From positions 1 through 8,703 of the forward strand of contig CALMLJ010000171.1 in the NCBI GenBank assembly GCA_937868025.1: a stretch of DNA of 8,703 bases, written 5' to 3'. A program made the position numbers and the translations under genes. How positions within the stretch are numbered: the stretch's first letter is position 1; every line of letters starts with the position of its first letter. Source of the stretch: an uncultured Acidimicrobiaceae bacterium. Lineage in GTDB: Bacteria; Actinomycetota; Acidimicrobiia; Acidimicrobiales; Microtrichaceae. Positions 1-8,164 of the stretch are shown one piece after another. The notes below the pieces were generated by a model. The model did not search any database, was not told the origin of the DNA, and was given only the letters and a program-made list of their open reading frames with translations.

Positions 1-1
1 A

Positions 2-544
2 CTACTGGCAGGGCGGGGTGAACGCCACGTCGGCGAGCGCCCAGTCCACCGCGGAGCGGGCGTCGAACGGCGACAGGTGCAGTGGGGCGACGATGGCCGC
101 GGCCCAGTCGGAGCGGCCCTGCTCGGTGAGGGGGCCGACGCCCTCGCCGGCCGAGTCGTCCGATTCCCAGTCGTTGCAGAACGATGCGAACAGCGCCGCA
201 AGCATCTCCGGGCTCCATGCCTGCGTCGGCGTGGCGATCTGGATGCGGACGAGGGCGGCGGTCGTCCCCTCGGTGCCGAGGACGGAATCGAGCCCGTCGA
301 GCGCGGGCTGGTACGACGCGAGGATCGGATCGGACACGTCGGGCAGGGTCGCCGGCGCCAGTGCCGCCGGATCCGCGTCTCCGCCGAGCGACGTCGTCTC
401 GGCGATGGCCGGGGTCGTCGTGGGAAGGGTCGGTACCGTTGCGGTCGTGGGATCGGGCGTGATGTCGCGCACCGGGGTGCCGTCACCGCAACCGACCGTG
501 CCAAAGGCGGTGATGACGAGTGCGATGGCGAGGGTCCGGCGCAT
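2..544 (-). CDS. Putative secreted or lipoprotein of unknown function
   Basis: This is a complete 180-residue protein that I do not recognise. Residues 1-18 form a short signal peptide: two arginines after Met, a hydrophobic stretch, then T-V-G-C with Cys19. That is a degenerate lipobox, because the -3 residue is Thr where Leu is usual, so lipid attachment is possible but not certain. Residues 20-65 are a Thr/Pro/Ala-rich linker, as is common between the membrane anchor and the folded part of actinobacterial lipoproteins. Residues 70-180 look like a small helical domain with Cys123 and Cys179, which could form a disulphide outside the cell. The gene is transcribed divergently from mmsA. A TAACGT -10-like box lies only about ten bases before the ATG, suggesting a nearly leaderless mRNA. 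The coding call is supported by the signal peptide and linker; the function is unknown. Confidence 0.75.
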   Translation of the reverse strand: MRRTLAIALVITAFGTVGCGDGTPVRDITPDPTTATVPTLPTTTPAIAETTSLGGDADPAALAPATLPDVSDPILASYQPALDGLDSVLGTEGTTAALVRIQIATPTQAWSPEMLAALFASFCNDWESDDSAGEGVGPLTEQGRSDWAAAIVAPLHLSPFDARSAVDWALADVAFTPPCQ

Positions 545-553
545 AGGTCGGCC

Positions 554-559
554 ACGTTA
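554..559 (-). promoter_or_regulatory. Possible -10 box for the minus-strand lipoprotein gene
   Basis: Read on the minus strand, 559 to 554 is TAACGT, which fits the actinobacterial TANNNT -10 pattern. A start site about seven bases downstream would fall near 547, giving a leader of only about three bases before the ATG at 544. No convincing -35 box is present at the usual distance. Near-leaderless transcripts are common in actinobacteria, but a six-base match alone is weak evidence. Confidence 0.3.
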
Positions 560-572
560 GGGGACCGGTGGT

Positions 573-600
573 GACGATCGGCGGGACGATCGCCGGATCG
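573..600. repeat. Tandem 12-mer and imperfect inverted repeat in divergent spacer
   Basis: Two adjacent 12-base units, GACGATCGGCGG (573-584) and GACGATCGCCGG (585-596), differ at one base. The same stretch also forms an imperfect dyad: CGATCGGCG at 575-583 faces CGCCGGATCG at 591-600, with one bulged G. It lies between the two divergent genes, upstream of the mmsA promoter candidate and beside the lipoprotein -10 box. This is a reasonable place for an operator, but GATCG-type words are frequent in this GC-rich DNA, so it may be chance. Confidence 0.35.
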
Positions 601-626
601 GCGCTGATCTCGACCCGACCTTCGCC

Positions 627-656
627 CTGACACAGCGGGATTCGTACCGGTAGGCT
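627..656 (+). promoter_or_regulatory. Candidate promoter for mmsA and the aminotransferase gene
   Basis: CTGACA (627-632, five of six bases of TTGACA) and TAGGCT (651-656, TANNNT) are separated by 18 bases. Transcription would begin near 663, leaving a leader of about 25 bases that contains the AGGAG ribosome binding site at 674-678. This is the best sigma-70-type match in the divergent spacer. Confidence 0.5.
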
Positions 657-687
657 CGTCCCACAACGAATACAGGAGCTGATAGCC

Positions 688-2169
<1,482 letters not shown>

Positions 2170-2179
2170 GCATCGTCAC

Positions 2180-3547
2180 ATGGCTGAAGTTCTCGACTCG
2201 TTCGACCACCACAACAAGACGTCGACCCACGTCCACGACCGGGCCCACGTCTTCCACTCGTGGTCGGCGCAGGCGCTCATCAACCCGCTCCCCATCGCCC
2301 GCACCGAGGGCAGCTGGATGTGGGACTACGACGACAACAAGTACCTCGACTTCAGCAGCCAGCTGATGAACGTGAACCTCGGCCACCAGCACCCCAAGCT
2401 GATCGCCGCGATCCAGGAGGCGGCCGGCCGGCTGTGCACCATCGCGCCGTTCCACGCCAACGCCGACCGGTCCGAGGCCGCCCGCCTGATCATCGACGTC
2501 GCTCCCGACAACATGGACAAGGTGTTCTTCACCAACGGCGGCGCCGAGGCGACGGAGAACGCGATCCGCATGGCCCGCCTGCACACCGGCCGCCACAAGG
2601 TGTTCGCCGCCCACCGCAGCTACCACGGCGCCACCCACGGCTCGATCACGATGACCGGCGACCCTCGTCGCTGGCCGTCGGAGCCGTCGATCCCCGGTGT
2701 CGTCCGGTACTTCGGCCCCTACCCCTACCGCTCGTCGTTCCACTCCGAGTCGCCGGAGCAGGAGTGCGAGCGGGCGTTGGCCCACCTCGAGGAACTCATC
2801 ATGTTCGAGGGAGCCGCCAACGTCGCGGCCATCATCCTCGAGCCCGTCGTCGGCACCAACGGCATCCTCGTCCCACCCGACGGTTACCTCGCCGGCGTTC
2901 GCGCCATCTGCGACCGGTACGGCATCGTGATGATCGCGGATGAGGTCATGGCCGGCTTCGGTCGCTGCGGTGAGTGGTTCGCCAGCCAGCACTGGGACGT
3001 CGCCCCCGACCTCATCTGTTTCGCGAAGGGCGTCAACTCGGGCTATGTCCCGCTCGGCGGTGTGATCATCTCCGAGCAGATCGCGGCCACGTTCGACGAG
3101 CGGGTCTACCCCGGCGGGCTCACCTACAGCGGGCACCCGCTGGCGTGTGCGGCTGCTGTCGCCTCGATCAACATCTTCCAGGAGGAGGGCACGCTGGCCC
3201 ACGCCACGATGCTCGGCACCGATGTGATCGGTCCCGAGTTGGCGGCGATGGCCGAGCGGCACCCATCGATCGGCGACACCCGCGGGCTCGGCGTGTTCTG
3301 GGCCATCGAGTTGGTGCGCAACCGCGAGACCCGCGAGATGTTGGTGCCCTACAACGCGTCGGGTGCCGACGCGAAGCCGATGGCCGACATCGTCGCCGCG
3401 TGCCGGGAGCAGGGGGTCTGGGTGTTCACCCACTTCAACCGGGTGCACGTCGTGCCGCCGTGCAACGCCTCGCCCGACGACGTCCGGCTGGGGCTTGCCG
3501 CGATCGACAAGGCGCTCGAGCTCGCCGACGGCCACGTCACCGGTTGA
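2180..3547 (+). CDS. Class III PLP-dependent omega-aminotransferase
   Basis: This 455-residue fold-type I aminotransferase moves the amino group from an omega-amino acid to a keto acid. Visible landmarks are NGGAEATENA (119-128, PLP phosphate loop), SYHG (147-150, stacking on the PLP ring), DEVMAGFGR with Asp254 contacting the pyridine nitrogen, Lys283 in FAKGVNSG as the Schiff-base lysine, and TYSGHP (315-320). Its substrate cannot be read from sequence. The malonate/methylmalonate semialdehyde dehydrogenase just upstream suggests beta-alanine or 3-aminoisobutyrate, since those yield exactly the semialdehydes that enzyme takes; taurine or GABA are alternatives. The ATG is preceded by AGGTAGG (2164-2170), which overlaps the mmsA stop codon and suggests coupled translation. 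No truncation is seen. Confidence 0.92.
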   Translation: MAEVLDSFDHHNKTSTHVHDRAHVFHSWSAQALINPLPIARTEGSWMWDYDDNKYLDFSSQLMNVNLGHQHPKLIAAIQEAAGRLCTIAPFHANADRSEAARLIIDVAPDNMDKVFFTNGGAEATENAIRMARLHTGRHKVFAAHRSYHGATHGSITMTGDPRRWPSEPSIPGVVRYFGPYPYRSSFHSESPEQECERALAHLEELIMFEGAANVAAIILEPVVGTNGILVPPDGYLAGVRAICDRYGIVMIADEVMAGFGRCGEWFASQHWDVAPDLICFAKGVNSGYVPLGGVIISEQIAATFDERVYPGGLTYSGHPLACAAAVASINIFQEEGTLAHATMLGTDVIGPELAAMAERHPSIGDTRGLGVFWAIELVRNRETREMLVPYNASGADAKPMADIVAACREQGVWVFTHFNRVHVVPPCNASPDDVRLGLAAIDKALELADGHVTG

Positions 3548-3559
3548 GGCCGGCCCGTC

Positions 3560-3577
3560 GCCGGAGTGACCTCCGGC
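3560..3577 (+). terminator. Hairpin after the aminotransferase gene, likely terminator
   Basis: A perfect seven-base stem, GCCGGAG and CTCCGGC, encloses the loop TGAC. It begins 12 bases after the stop codon. No U-run follows, so it resembles the tail-less terminators often proposed for actinobacteria and does not fit the classical intrinsic type. It separates the mmsA unit from the iron-transport operon, whose candidate promoter starts four bases further on. Confidence 0.5.
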
Positions 3578-3580
3578 ACC

Positions 3581-3610
3581 TTGCTGCGCTGCTCGGCGCG
3601 TGGGTACGTT
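3581..3610 (+). promoter_or_regulatory. Candidate promoter of the iron-transport operon
   Basis: TTGCTG (3581-3586) and TACGTT (3605-3610, TANNNT) are separated by 18 bases. The predicted start near 3617 gives a leader of about 56 bases before the lipoprotein ATG. The -10 box lies inside the iron-box-like sequence at 3604-3622, the usual arrangement for repression by a DtxR/IdeR regulator. Confidence 0.45.
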
Positions 3611-3622
3611 AAGGATACCTAA
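3604..3622 (+). promoter_or_regulatory. DtxR/IdeR-like iron box
   Basis: Compared by eye with the known IdeR/DtxR consensus (TTAGGTTAGSCTAACCTAA), this 19-base stretch matches at 13 positions. These include an intact right half ACCTAA (3617-3622) and GTTA near the left half. A smaller dyad, AGG-N3-CCT, is centred at 3616. AT-rich sequence of this kind stands out in very GC-rich DNA. The site covers the candidate -10 box and predicted start of an operon encoding an iron permease, so iron-dependent repression is the natural reading. The regulator itself is not in the window. Confidence 0.55.
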
Positions 3623-3672
3623 GACCGGTGGTGCGCTCTGGCACGTCCGGCCTGATCCCCGGAGAGAACAGC

Positions 3673-4110
3673 ATGTCGAAGCCCCCGCATCGAGCCCTCG
3701 GACGCCTGGCGATCGTGGCCATGTTGGTCGGGCCGACCTTCCTCGGCGCGTGCACCTCCGACGACTCGTCGAACAGCGACGGCGGCCCGACGACGACCGC
3801 GCCCGAGGAACGGGTCGCGACCGACGCCGAGGTCGCCGACGGTCTGGCGAAGATGCAGGCATCGGTCGACGAACTGGTCGCCGCCGGACCCGACACGGCC
3901 CGCGCCGCCAAGGCCGACGACGAGCTCGAGCCCGTGTGGCAGGAGATCGAGGGCACCATCAAGCGCAACGAGCCCGACGTCTACGTCGACATCGAGGACA
4001 GCATGTCGCTGCTGTCCTCGGGCGTCGAGGGCGACGAGGAGAAGGGTGCGTTGGGGGCAAAGGACATCACGGCCGCCATCGCCGAGTACCTGGCGAAGCA
4101 CCCCGGATGA
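3673..4110 (+). CDS. Lipoprotein linked to FTR1 iron permease
   Basis: This 145-residue protein has a clear lipoprotein signal: basic residues to Arg11, a hydrophobic core, and the lipobox LGAC with Cys27. A Ser/Thr/Gly/Pro-rich linker follows (28-46), then an acidic helical domain (about 48-142). That domain contains SVDEL (64-68), EPVWQEIEG (86-94), and P101/Y104/E108 in a P-x-x-Y-x-x-I-E pattern. The Glu-rich helices resemble the extracytoplasmic modules seen with FTR1/EfeU transporters, and the first two blocks loosely match the N-terminal domain of the permease encoded next. I infer a periplasm-side or cell-surface iron-binding or delivery role. The ATG at 3673 has GGAGAG six bases upstream; an in-frame GTG at 3628 would spoil the signal peptide. 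Its stop overlaps the permease start (ATGA), so translation is coupled. No specific family name is certain. Confidence 0.8.
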   Translation: MSKPPHRALGRLAIVAMLVGPTFLGACTSDDSSNSDGGPTTTAPEERVATDAEVADGLAKMQASVDELVAAGPDTARAAKADDELEPVWQEIEGTIKRNEPDVYVDIEDSMSLLSSGVEGDEEKGALGAKDITAAIAEYLAKHPG

Positions 4111-5474
4111 CCGCCTTCGCCGCCTCGGATCGTGCCCGACGCTTCGGCGTCGCGGCGCTGCTGGCCGGCGCGCTCCTGACCCTGTTGACGCTGCTCGGCG
4201 GCGGCTCGGCCGGTGCGTCCTCGACCACCGCCGCCTCCCCGGCGGCCGTGACCCAGGGCGACGCCACCCGCGAGACGGCGCTCGACGAGCTCCACAAGGT
4301 TCGCGACTCGATCGACGAGACCTTGGCCCTTCTCAAGGCGGGCAAGCGCGACGAAGCCCTCGCCGTCGCCCGCAGTGGCTACCTCGACCACTTCGAGCTG
4401 GTCGAGATCCCGCTCCGCGCCGCCGCTCCGGAGCTGACGCTCACCGCGGAGGAGAAGTTCGCCGAGATCCGTTCGAGCATCAAGGTCGAGGCGTCGACCG
4501 ACGAGATCCGAACCCAGATCATCGAGCTGCGGGGCCTCGTCGACGACGCCGAACGCCAGCTCACCGCCAAGGGCCTCGGTGCGCCGAGCCTGGCATTCGG
4601 CCAGGCGTTCCTGATCATGTTCCGTGAAGGGCTCGAGGCCGTGCTGCTGTTGTCGGCGCTGCTCGGGTACCTCGAGGCCACCAAGAACACGCAGTACCGC
4701 AAGCACATCATCGGTGGCGTGGGCCTCGCCGTCGTCGCCACGGTCGCCACCTTCTTCGCCGTCGACGCCGTGTTCGCCGTGCTGCCCTTCGGTCGTGAAG
4801 TTCTCGAAGCGGTGGTGGCGCTCGTCGCCGTCGCGATGCTGTTCTACGTGTCGTTCTGGCTCATCGCCCGGCTCGAACAGCGGCGGTGGATGGAATTCCT
4901 CCGTGCCAAGGTGTGGACCGCGGTGTCGGTCGGGTCGGCCACGTCGCTGACACTCATCGGCTTCACCTCGGTCTACCGCGAGGGGTTCGAGACGGCGCTC
5001 TTCTTCCAGGCGCTCAACTCGTTCGGCACGGGGCTCGGCGGGTACATCGCCGCCGGCGCGGTCGCCGGTGTCGTCGCCCTGGCCGTCGTTGCGTTCCTCA
5101 TCTTCAAACTCGGACGCAAGCTCCCGATCCGCGTCTTCATGTCGGTTGCGGTGGTCCTGATCATGGCCACCTCGGTCGCCTTCCTGGGTAACGCCATCCG
5201 GGCATTGCAGGAGGCCGACAAGATCGGTTTCACCGCGTTGTCGGGGTGGCCCCGCCTCCAGATCTTCCTGGCCCAGGCGACCGGCTACTACCCGACGGCC
5301 CAGGGTGTCATCGCCCAGGGTGCGTTGACCGCGGTGTACCTGCTCGGGGCGTTGTACATGTTCGTGATCCGCCCTCGCCGCAGCCAGGCACGTCCGGCGG
5401 CCACCGACTCCGGCGACCACACGGTCGTCGAGCTTCCCGACGTCACCGGCTCCGAGCCGGCGCTCGCCAACTAG
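4107..5474 (+). CDS. FTR1/EfeU-family iron permease with extracytoplasmic N-domain
   Basis: This 455-residue membrane protein should import iron. Residues 1-37 form a signal sequence or first membrane segment. Residues 50-155 are a charged helical domain outside the membrane. From about 161 to 421 there are roughly seven hydrophobic segments. Both FTR1 signature motifs are present: R-E-G-L-E at 173-177 and R-E-G-F-E at 291-295, whose glutamates bind iron in the family. The C-terminal tail (422-455) is polar and probably cytoplasmic. Standard EfeU proteins (about 270-280 residues) lack the N-terminal domain; longer bacterial FTR1 proteins often have one. The ATG overlaps the lipoprotein stop. 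The frame is open further upstream, back to 3600, but that extension runs through the lipoprotein gene and is a shadow. EfeO and EfeB are absent, so the usual efeUOB name is not applied. Confidence 0.9.
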   Translation: MTAFAASDRARRFGVAALLAGALLTLLTLLGGGSAGASSTTAASPAAVTQGDATRETALDELHKVRDSIDETLALLKAGKRDEALAVARSGYLDHFELVEIPLRAAAPELTLTAEEKFAEIRSSIKVEASTDEIRTQIIELRGLVDDAERQLTAKGLGAPSLAFGQAFLIMFREGLEAVLLLSALLGYLEATKNTQYRKHIIGGVGLAVVATVATFFAVDAVFAVLPFGREVLEAVVALVAVAMLFYVSFWLIARLEQRRWMEFLRAKVWTAVSVGSATSLTLIGFTSVYREGFETALFFQALNSFGTGLGGYIAAGAVAGVVALAVVAFLIFKLGRKLPIRVFMSVAVVLIMATSVAFLGNAIRALQEADKIGFTALSGWPRLQIFLAQATGYYPTAQGVIAQGALTAVYLLGALYMFVIRPRRSQARPAATDSGDHTVVELPDVTGSEPALAN

Positions 5475-5477
5475 TCG

Positions 5478-7586
5478 GTGACCGCATCACCGGCAGTCCG
5501 CGTCGGCGTCGACGTGGGCGGCACCTTCACGAAGGCGGTGGCCGTCGACGCCACCGGCATCGTCGCCCAGTCGGTGATCGCCACCACGCACGAACACCCG
5601 AACGGAGTTGCCGAGGGGGTGGTGCGGGCCGTCGCCGACGTCGCAGCGTCGCTCGACGGGCGCCCGATCGCCCTGGTGACCCACTCGACCACGCAGGCCG
5701 TCAACGCGCTGCTCGAGGGTGACGTCGGCACGGTCGGGGTCATCGGCATGGGGCGCCGGCCCGATCTGCGGAAGTCCCGCAAGCGCACGACGCTCGACGA
5801 CGTCGAGCTGGCGCCGGGCAAGCAGCTCCGTACGCTCTGCGAGTTCGTCGACGTGAGCGACGGGCTCGACCGTGGCGAGATCAAGCGCATCGTCGAGGGC
5901 TTCGTTGCTGCCGGAGCAAGTGCCGCGTGCGTCGCCGAGGCGTTCGCGACCGAGGACTCGTCGAACGAAGCGGTGGTCGCCGAGATCGCCGCCGCTGCCG
6001 GCCTCCCGGTGTGCACCTCGACGGAGATGTCGGGCCTGTACGGACTGGAACTCCGCGCTGTCACCGCAGCGCTCAACGCGTCCATTCTCCCGATCGCGGT
6101 GCGGACGGCCGACGTCGTGGCCGCCGGTGTCGCCGCTGCGGGGATCGACGCCCCCGTCATGGTGATGCGCGGCGACGGCGGAGCCACCGATCTCGAAGGC
6201 TTCAGGAAGGGCCCGGCCCGAACGCTGTACTCCGGCCCGGCCGCGTCGGTCGCCGGTGTGCTCCGGCATTCGCGCGTCGACGACGGGATCGTCATCGAGG
6301 TCGGCGGCACGTCGACCAACGTCGCTGCCATCAACTCCGGCCGTCCGGCCCTCTCCTACGTCCGGGTCGCCAGCCACTCGACCGCGTTGCGCGCCGTCGA
6401 CGTGCGGGTCATCGGCGTCGCCGGCGGGTCGATGCTCCGTGCCCGGCGGAGCCGCTTCTCGGGGATGGGGGTGTACGGCGTCGGTCCACGCAGCGCCCAC
6501 ATCGCCGGCCTCCGCTATGCCTGCTTCCTCGACACCACCGAGATCACCGGCGCGGCGCCCGAGCTGTTCGCCCCGAAGCCGGGCGATCCCGCCGACTACC
6601 TCGGGATCCGTCTCGTGTCCGGCGAGCTGGTGGCCCTCACCAACACCTGCGCGGCGAACGCCGCCGGCATCATCGACGCCGGCGACTACGCGCAGGGCTC
6701 GACCGAAGCCGCGACTGCCGCCTTCGCGGTCGTCGGTCCCATGCTCAGGCTCGACGGCGCCGAGGTCGCCCGGCGGATGCTCGAGGCATCCGGCAACGCC
6801 GTGGCCGAGCTCGTGGCCGCCGTCGCCGACGAGCACGACCTCGTGAATCCCCGCATCGTCGCGGTCGGCGGCGGGGCCGGGGGTCTCGGCCGCTACACCG
6901 CGAAACTCCTCGGTCTCGAGTGTTCGGTGCCTGAGCACGCCGAGGTCATCTCGTCGGTCGGTGACGCGTTGTCGCTCATCCGCACCGAACGGGAACAGAC
7001 GGTCCGCAACCCGACGGCCGCCGAGATCGCCGAACTCATCGCCGCCGCCCGCGAGGATGCGCTCGCCGCCGGCGCTGCGGTCGAGTCGCTCGACGTCCGC
7101 TTCGAGGCCGATCCCGAACGCTCGCAGGTCCGAGCCATCGCCACCGGCGCCGTCGCGCTGCACAGCGGCGCCGTGCCCGGGCGACAGCCCATCGACGAGC
7201 AGGAGGCCACACGGATCCTGACCGCCGCTGGGGCCGCTGGCACGGCTCGTGCCGAGGGCGCGTTCTGGTGGGCCCAGACCGCCGGTCGCAACGACCTCGT
7301 GCGCCTGGTCGTGCTCGACCGCTTCGGCGATGTCGCCCTCGACGAGTCCGGCGCGCTGGTCGTCATCAACGCAGCTGCGGCGGGCGGGCGCAGTGCCGAA
7401 CTCGCCGGGCTCGCCGCCGCGGTCGAACAGCACACCCGGCACCTCGGTCCCGTCGCGCTTGCGCCGACGGTCTGGGTGCTCACGGCCAACCAACTGCTGG
7501 AACTCGGCTCCGGCAATCACGTCGACACCGTCACGGCGCTGGTCGGCGACGGCACCGCACTCGCACTCGTCACGCGCGAACACTGA
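5478..7586 (+). CDS. Hydantoinase/oxoprolinase-type ATPase (HyuA-like, orphan)
   Basis: This 702-residue cytoplasmic protein belongs to the ASKHA superfamily, on the hydantoinase A/oxoprolinase side. Motifs in order are GVDVGGTFTK (10-19, phosphate 1), THSTTQAVNAL (68-78), RGDGG (231-235), SGPAASVAG (252-260), EVGGTSTN (274-281, phosphate 2), GVAGGSML (313-320), and GGGAGG (464-469) followed by SSVGDAL (492-498). HyuA proteins usually have DMGGTSTD where this one has EVGGTSTN, and the C-terminal 190 residues are not typical of HyuA. No HyuB partner lies in the window. Real hydantoin or oxoproline cleavage is therefore doubtful; a reactivase-like or other ATP-driven role is equally possible. 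The GTG start lies three bases after the permease stop, with no clear ribosome binding site, which points to coupled translation in the iron operon. Family placement is firm; substrate is unknown. Confidence 0.85.
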   Translation: MTASPAVRVGVDVGGTFTKAVAVDATGIVAQSVIATTHEHPNGVAEGVVRAVADVAASLDGRPIALVTHSTTQAVNALLEGDVGTVGVIGMGRRPDLRKSRKRTTLDDVELAPGKQLRTLCEFVDVSDGLDRGEIKRIVEGFVAAGASAACVAEAFATEDSSNEAVVAEIAAAAGLPVCTSTEMSGLYGLELRAVTAALNASILPIAVRTADVVAAGVAAAGIDAPVMVMRGDGGATDLEGFRKGPARTLYSGPAASVAGVLRHSRVDDGIVIEVGGTSTNVAAINSGRPALSYVRVASHSTALRAVDVRVIGVAGGSMLRARRSRFSGMGVYGVGPRSAHIAGLRYACFLDTTEITGAAPELFAPKPGDPADYLGIRLVSGELVALTNTCAANAAGIIDAGDYAQGSTEAATAAFAVVGPMLRLDGAEVARRMLEASGNAVAELVAAVADEHDLVNPRIVAVGGGAGGLGRYTAKLLGLECSVPEHAEVISSVGDALSLIRTEREQTVRNPTAAEIAELIAAAREDALAAGAAVESLDVRFEADPERSQVRAIATGAVALHSGAVPGRQPIDEQEATRILTAAGAAGTARAEGAFWWAQTAGRNDLVRLVVLDRFGDVALDESGALVVINAAAAGGRSAELAGLAAAVEQHTRHLGPVALAPTVWVLTANQLLELGSGNHVDTVTALVGDGTALALVTREH

Positions 7587-7606
7587 GAAGACAGGAGCAC
7601 CGAGGC

Positions 7607-8062
7607 ATGGCCCTCTACATCAGCGCCGGCCGTCGCCGCCGGACCACGATCGTCGCCGCGGTCGCCGCAGCGATCGTCGGCATCCTCCTCGGGTTCCTTC
7701 TCGGTCGGGGCACGGCGACCACCATCGACGACCGGATCTCGGCGTCTCGCGATGCGGGCCGGAAGTTCGCGGCCGCGCTGCGGGTGCTGCCGCTCGAGTA
7801 CGAGCAGGCCGTCACCGACGACGGCGAATCCGGGGGTGCCGCACCGATCGTGGAACGTTCTCTCGATGGCGAGCAGGCGGCGCTCGACGCGGCGCCGTGG
7901 CTGAGCGACGCCCAGATCGCCGCCCTTCGCTCCGACCTCGACGTGGTCCGGTCGGCACCGGCGAACGACCTGCCACCCGACGAGTTCGCCGCTGCCGTCG
8001 ACGAGGCAGTGACCACGGTCGAGGCGACGTTCGGCCTGGCGGCCGGCGAGGCCTCCGGTTGA
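7607..8062 (+). CDS. Small single-pass membrane protein of unknown function
   Basis: This 151-residue protein is not one I recognise. A basic start (RRRR at 9-12) leads into one hydrophobic segment (about 14-33, ending LLGRG), so it is an N-in anchor with no cleavage or lipobox cysteine. The rest (about 38-145) is acidic and helical and should face outside: an Arg/Lys-containing helix to the LPLEYEQAV block (61-69), a Gly/Ser break (73-77), then helices containing PWLSDAQIAALR (97-108) and a C-terminal VDEAVTTVEATF helix. The ATG has AGGAG at 7593-7597, nine bases upstream, and lies 20 bases after the HyuA-like stop. It is probably the last gene of the iron-box operon. An extracytoplasmic helical domain would suit a partner of the permease or lipoprotein, but that is a guess. 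Confidence 0.75.
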   Translation: MALYISAGRRRRTTIVAAVAAAIVGILLGFLLGRGTATTIDDRISASRDAGRKFAAALRVLPLEYEQAVTDDGESGGAAPIVERSLDGEQAALDAAPWLSDAQIAALRSDLDVVRSAPANDLPPDEFAAAVDEAVTTVEATFGLAAGEASG

Positions 8063-8128
8063 CGGAGCGCCCACCAGAATCAGGGCCGGTCGCCGTGGTG
8101 GTTGGCCCCATCCCCGACCCAGTACCGT

Positions 8129-8148
8129 GGGGGCGATTTCCCGCCCCC
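8129..8148 (+). other. GC hairpin in the spacer before mftA
   Basis: The 102-base spacer between the small membrane protein and mftA holds a perfect seven-base stem, GGGGGCG (8129-8135) and CGCCCCC (8142-8148), with a six-base loop. It ends just before the mftA ribosome binding site AGAGGA (8153-8158). It could be the tail-less terminator of the iron operon, or an mRNA structure that tunes mftA. A TACCGT -10-like box (8123-8128) overlaps its edge but has only a poor -35 partner (TTGGCC, 15 bases away), so a dedicated mft promoter is not established. Confidence 0.4.
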
Positions 8149-8164
8149 CTCGAGAGGACGATCC

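Noticed and set aside
3600..4106. In-frame upstream extension of the permease gene
   Set aside because: The extra 169 residues are Arg/Gly-rich, run across the lipoprotein gene in another frame, and would bury the signal sequence; ATG 4107 has the typical ATGA overlap.
3981..5420. Minus-strand open frame of 479 codons
   Set aside because: It is antisense to the iron permease, full of His/Arg/Gly/Glu runs and without any domain.
5487..7583. Minus-strand open frame of 698 codons
   Set aside because: It mirrors the HyuA-like gene almost exactly and has low-complexity composition; the plus-strand frame has recognisable ATPase motifs.
8071..8101. Inverted repeat CCACCA and TGGTGG with a 19-base centre before mftA
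   Set aside because: Six-base arms of this composition are expected by chance in GC-rich DNA, and the spacing matches no regulator that I can name.
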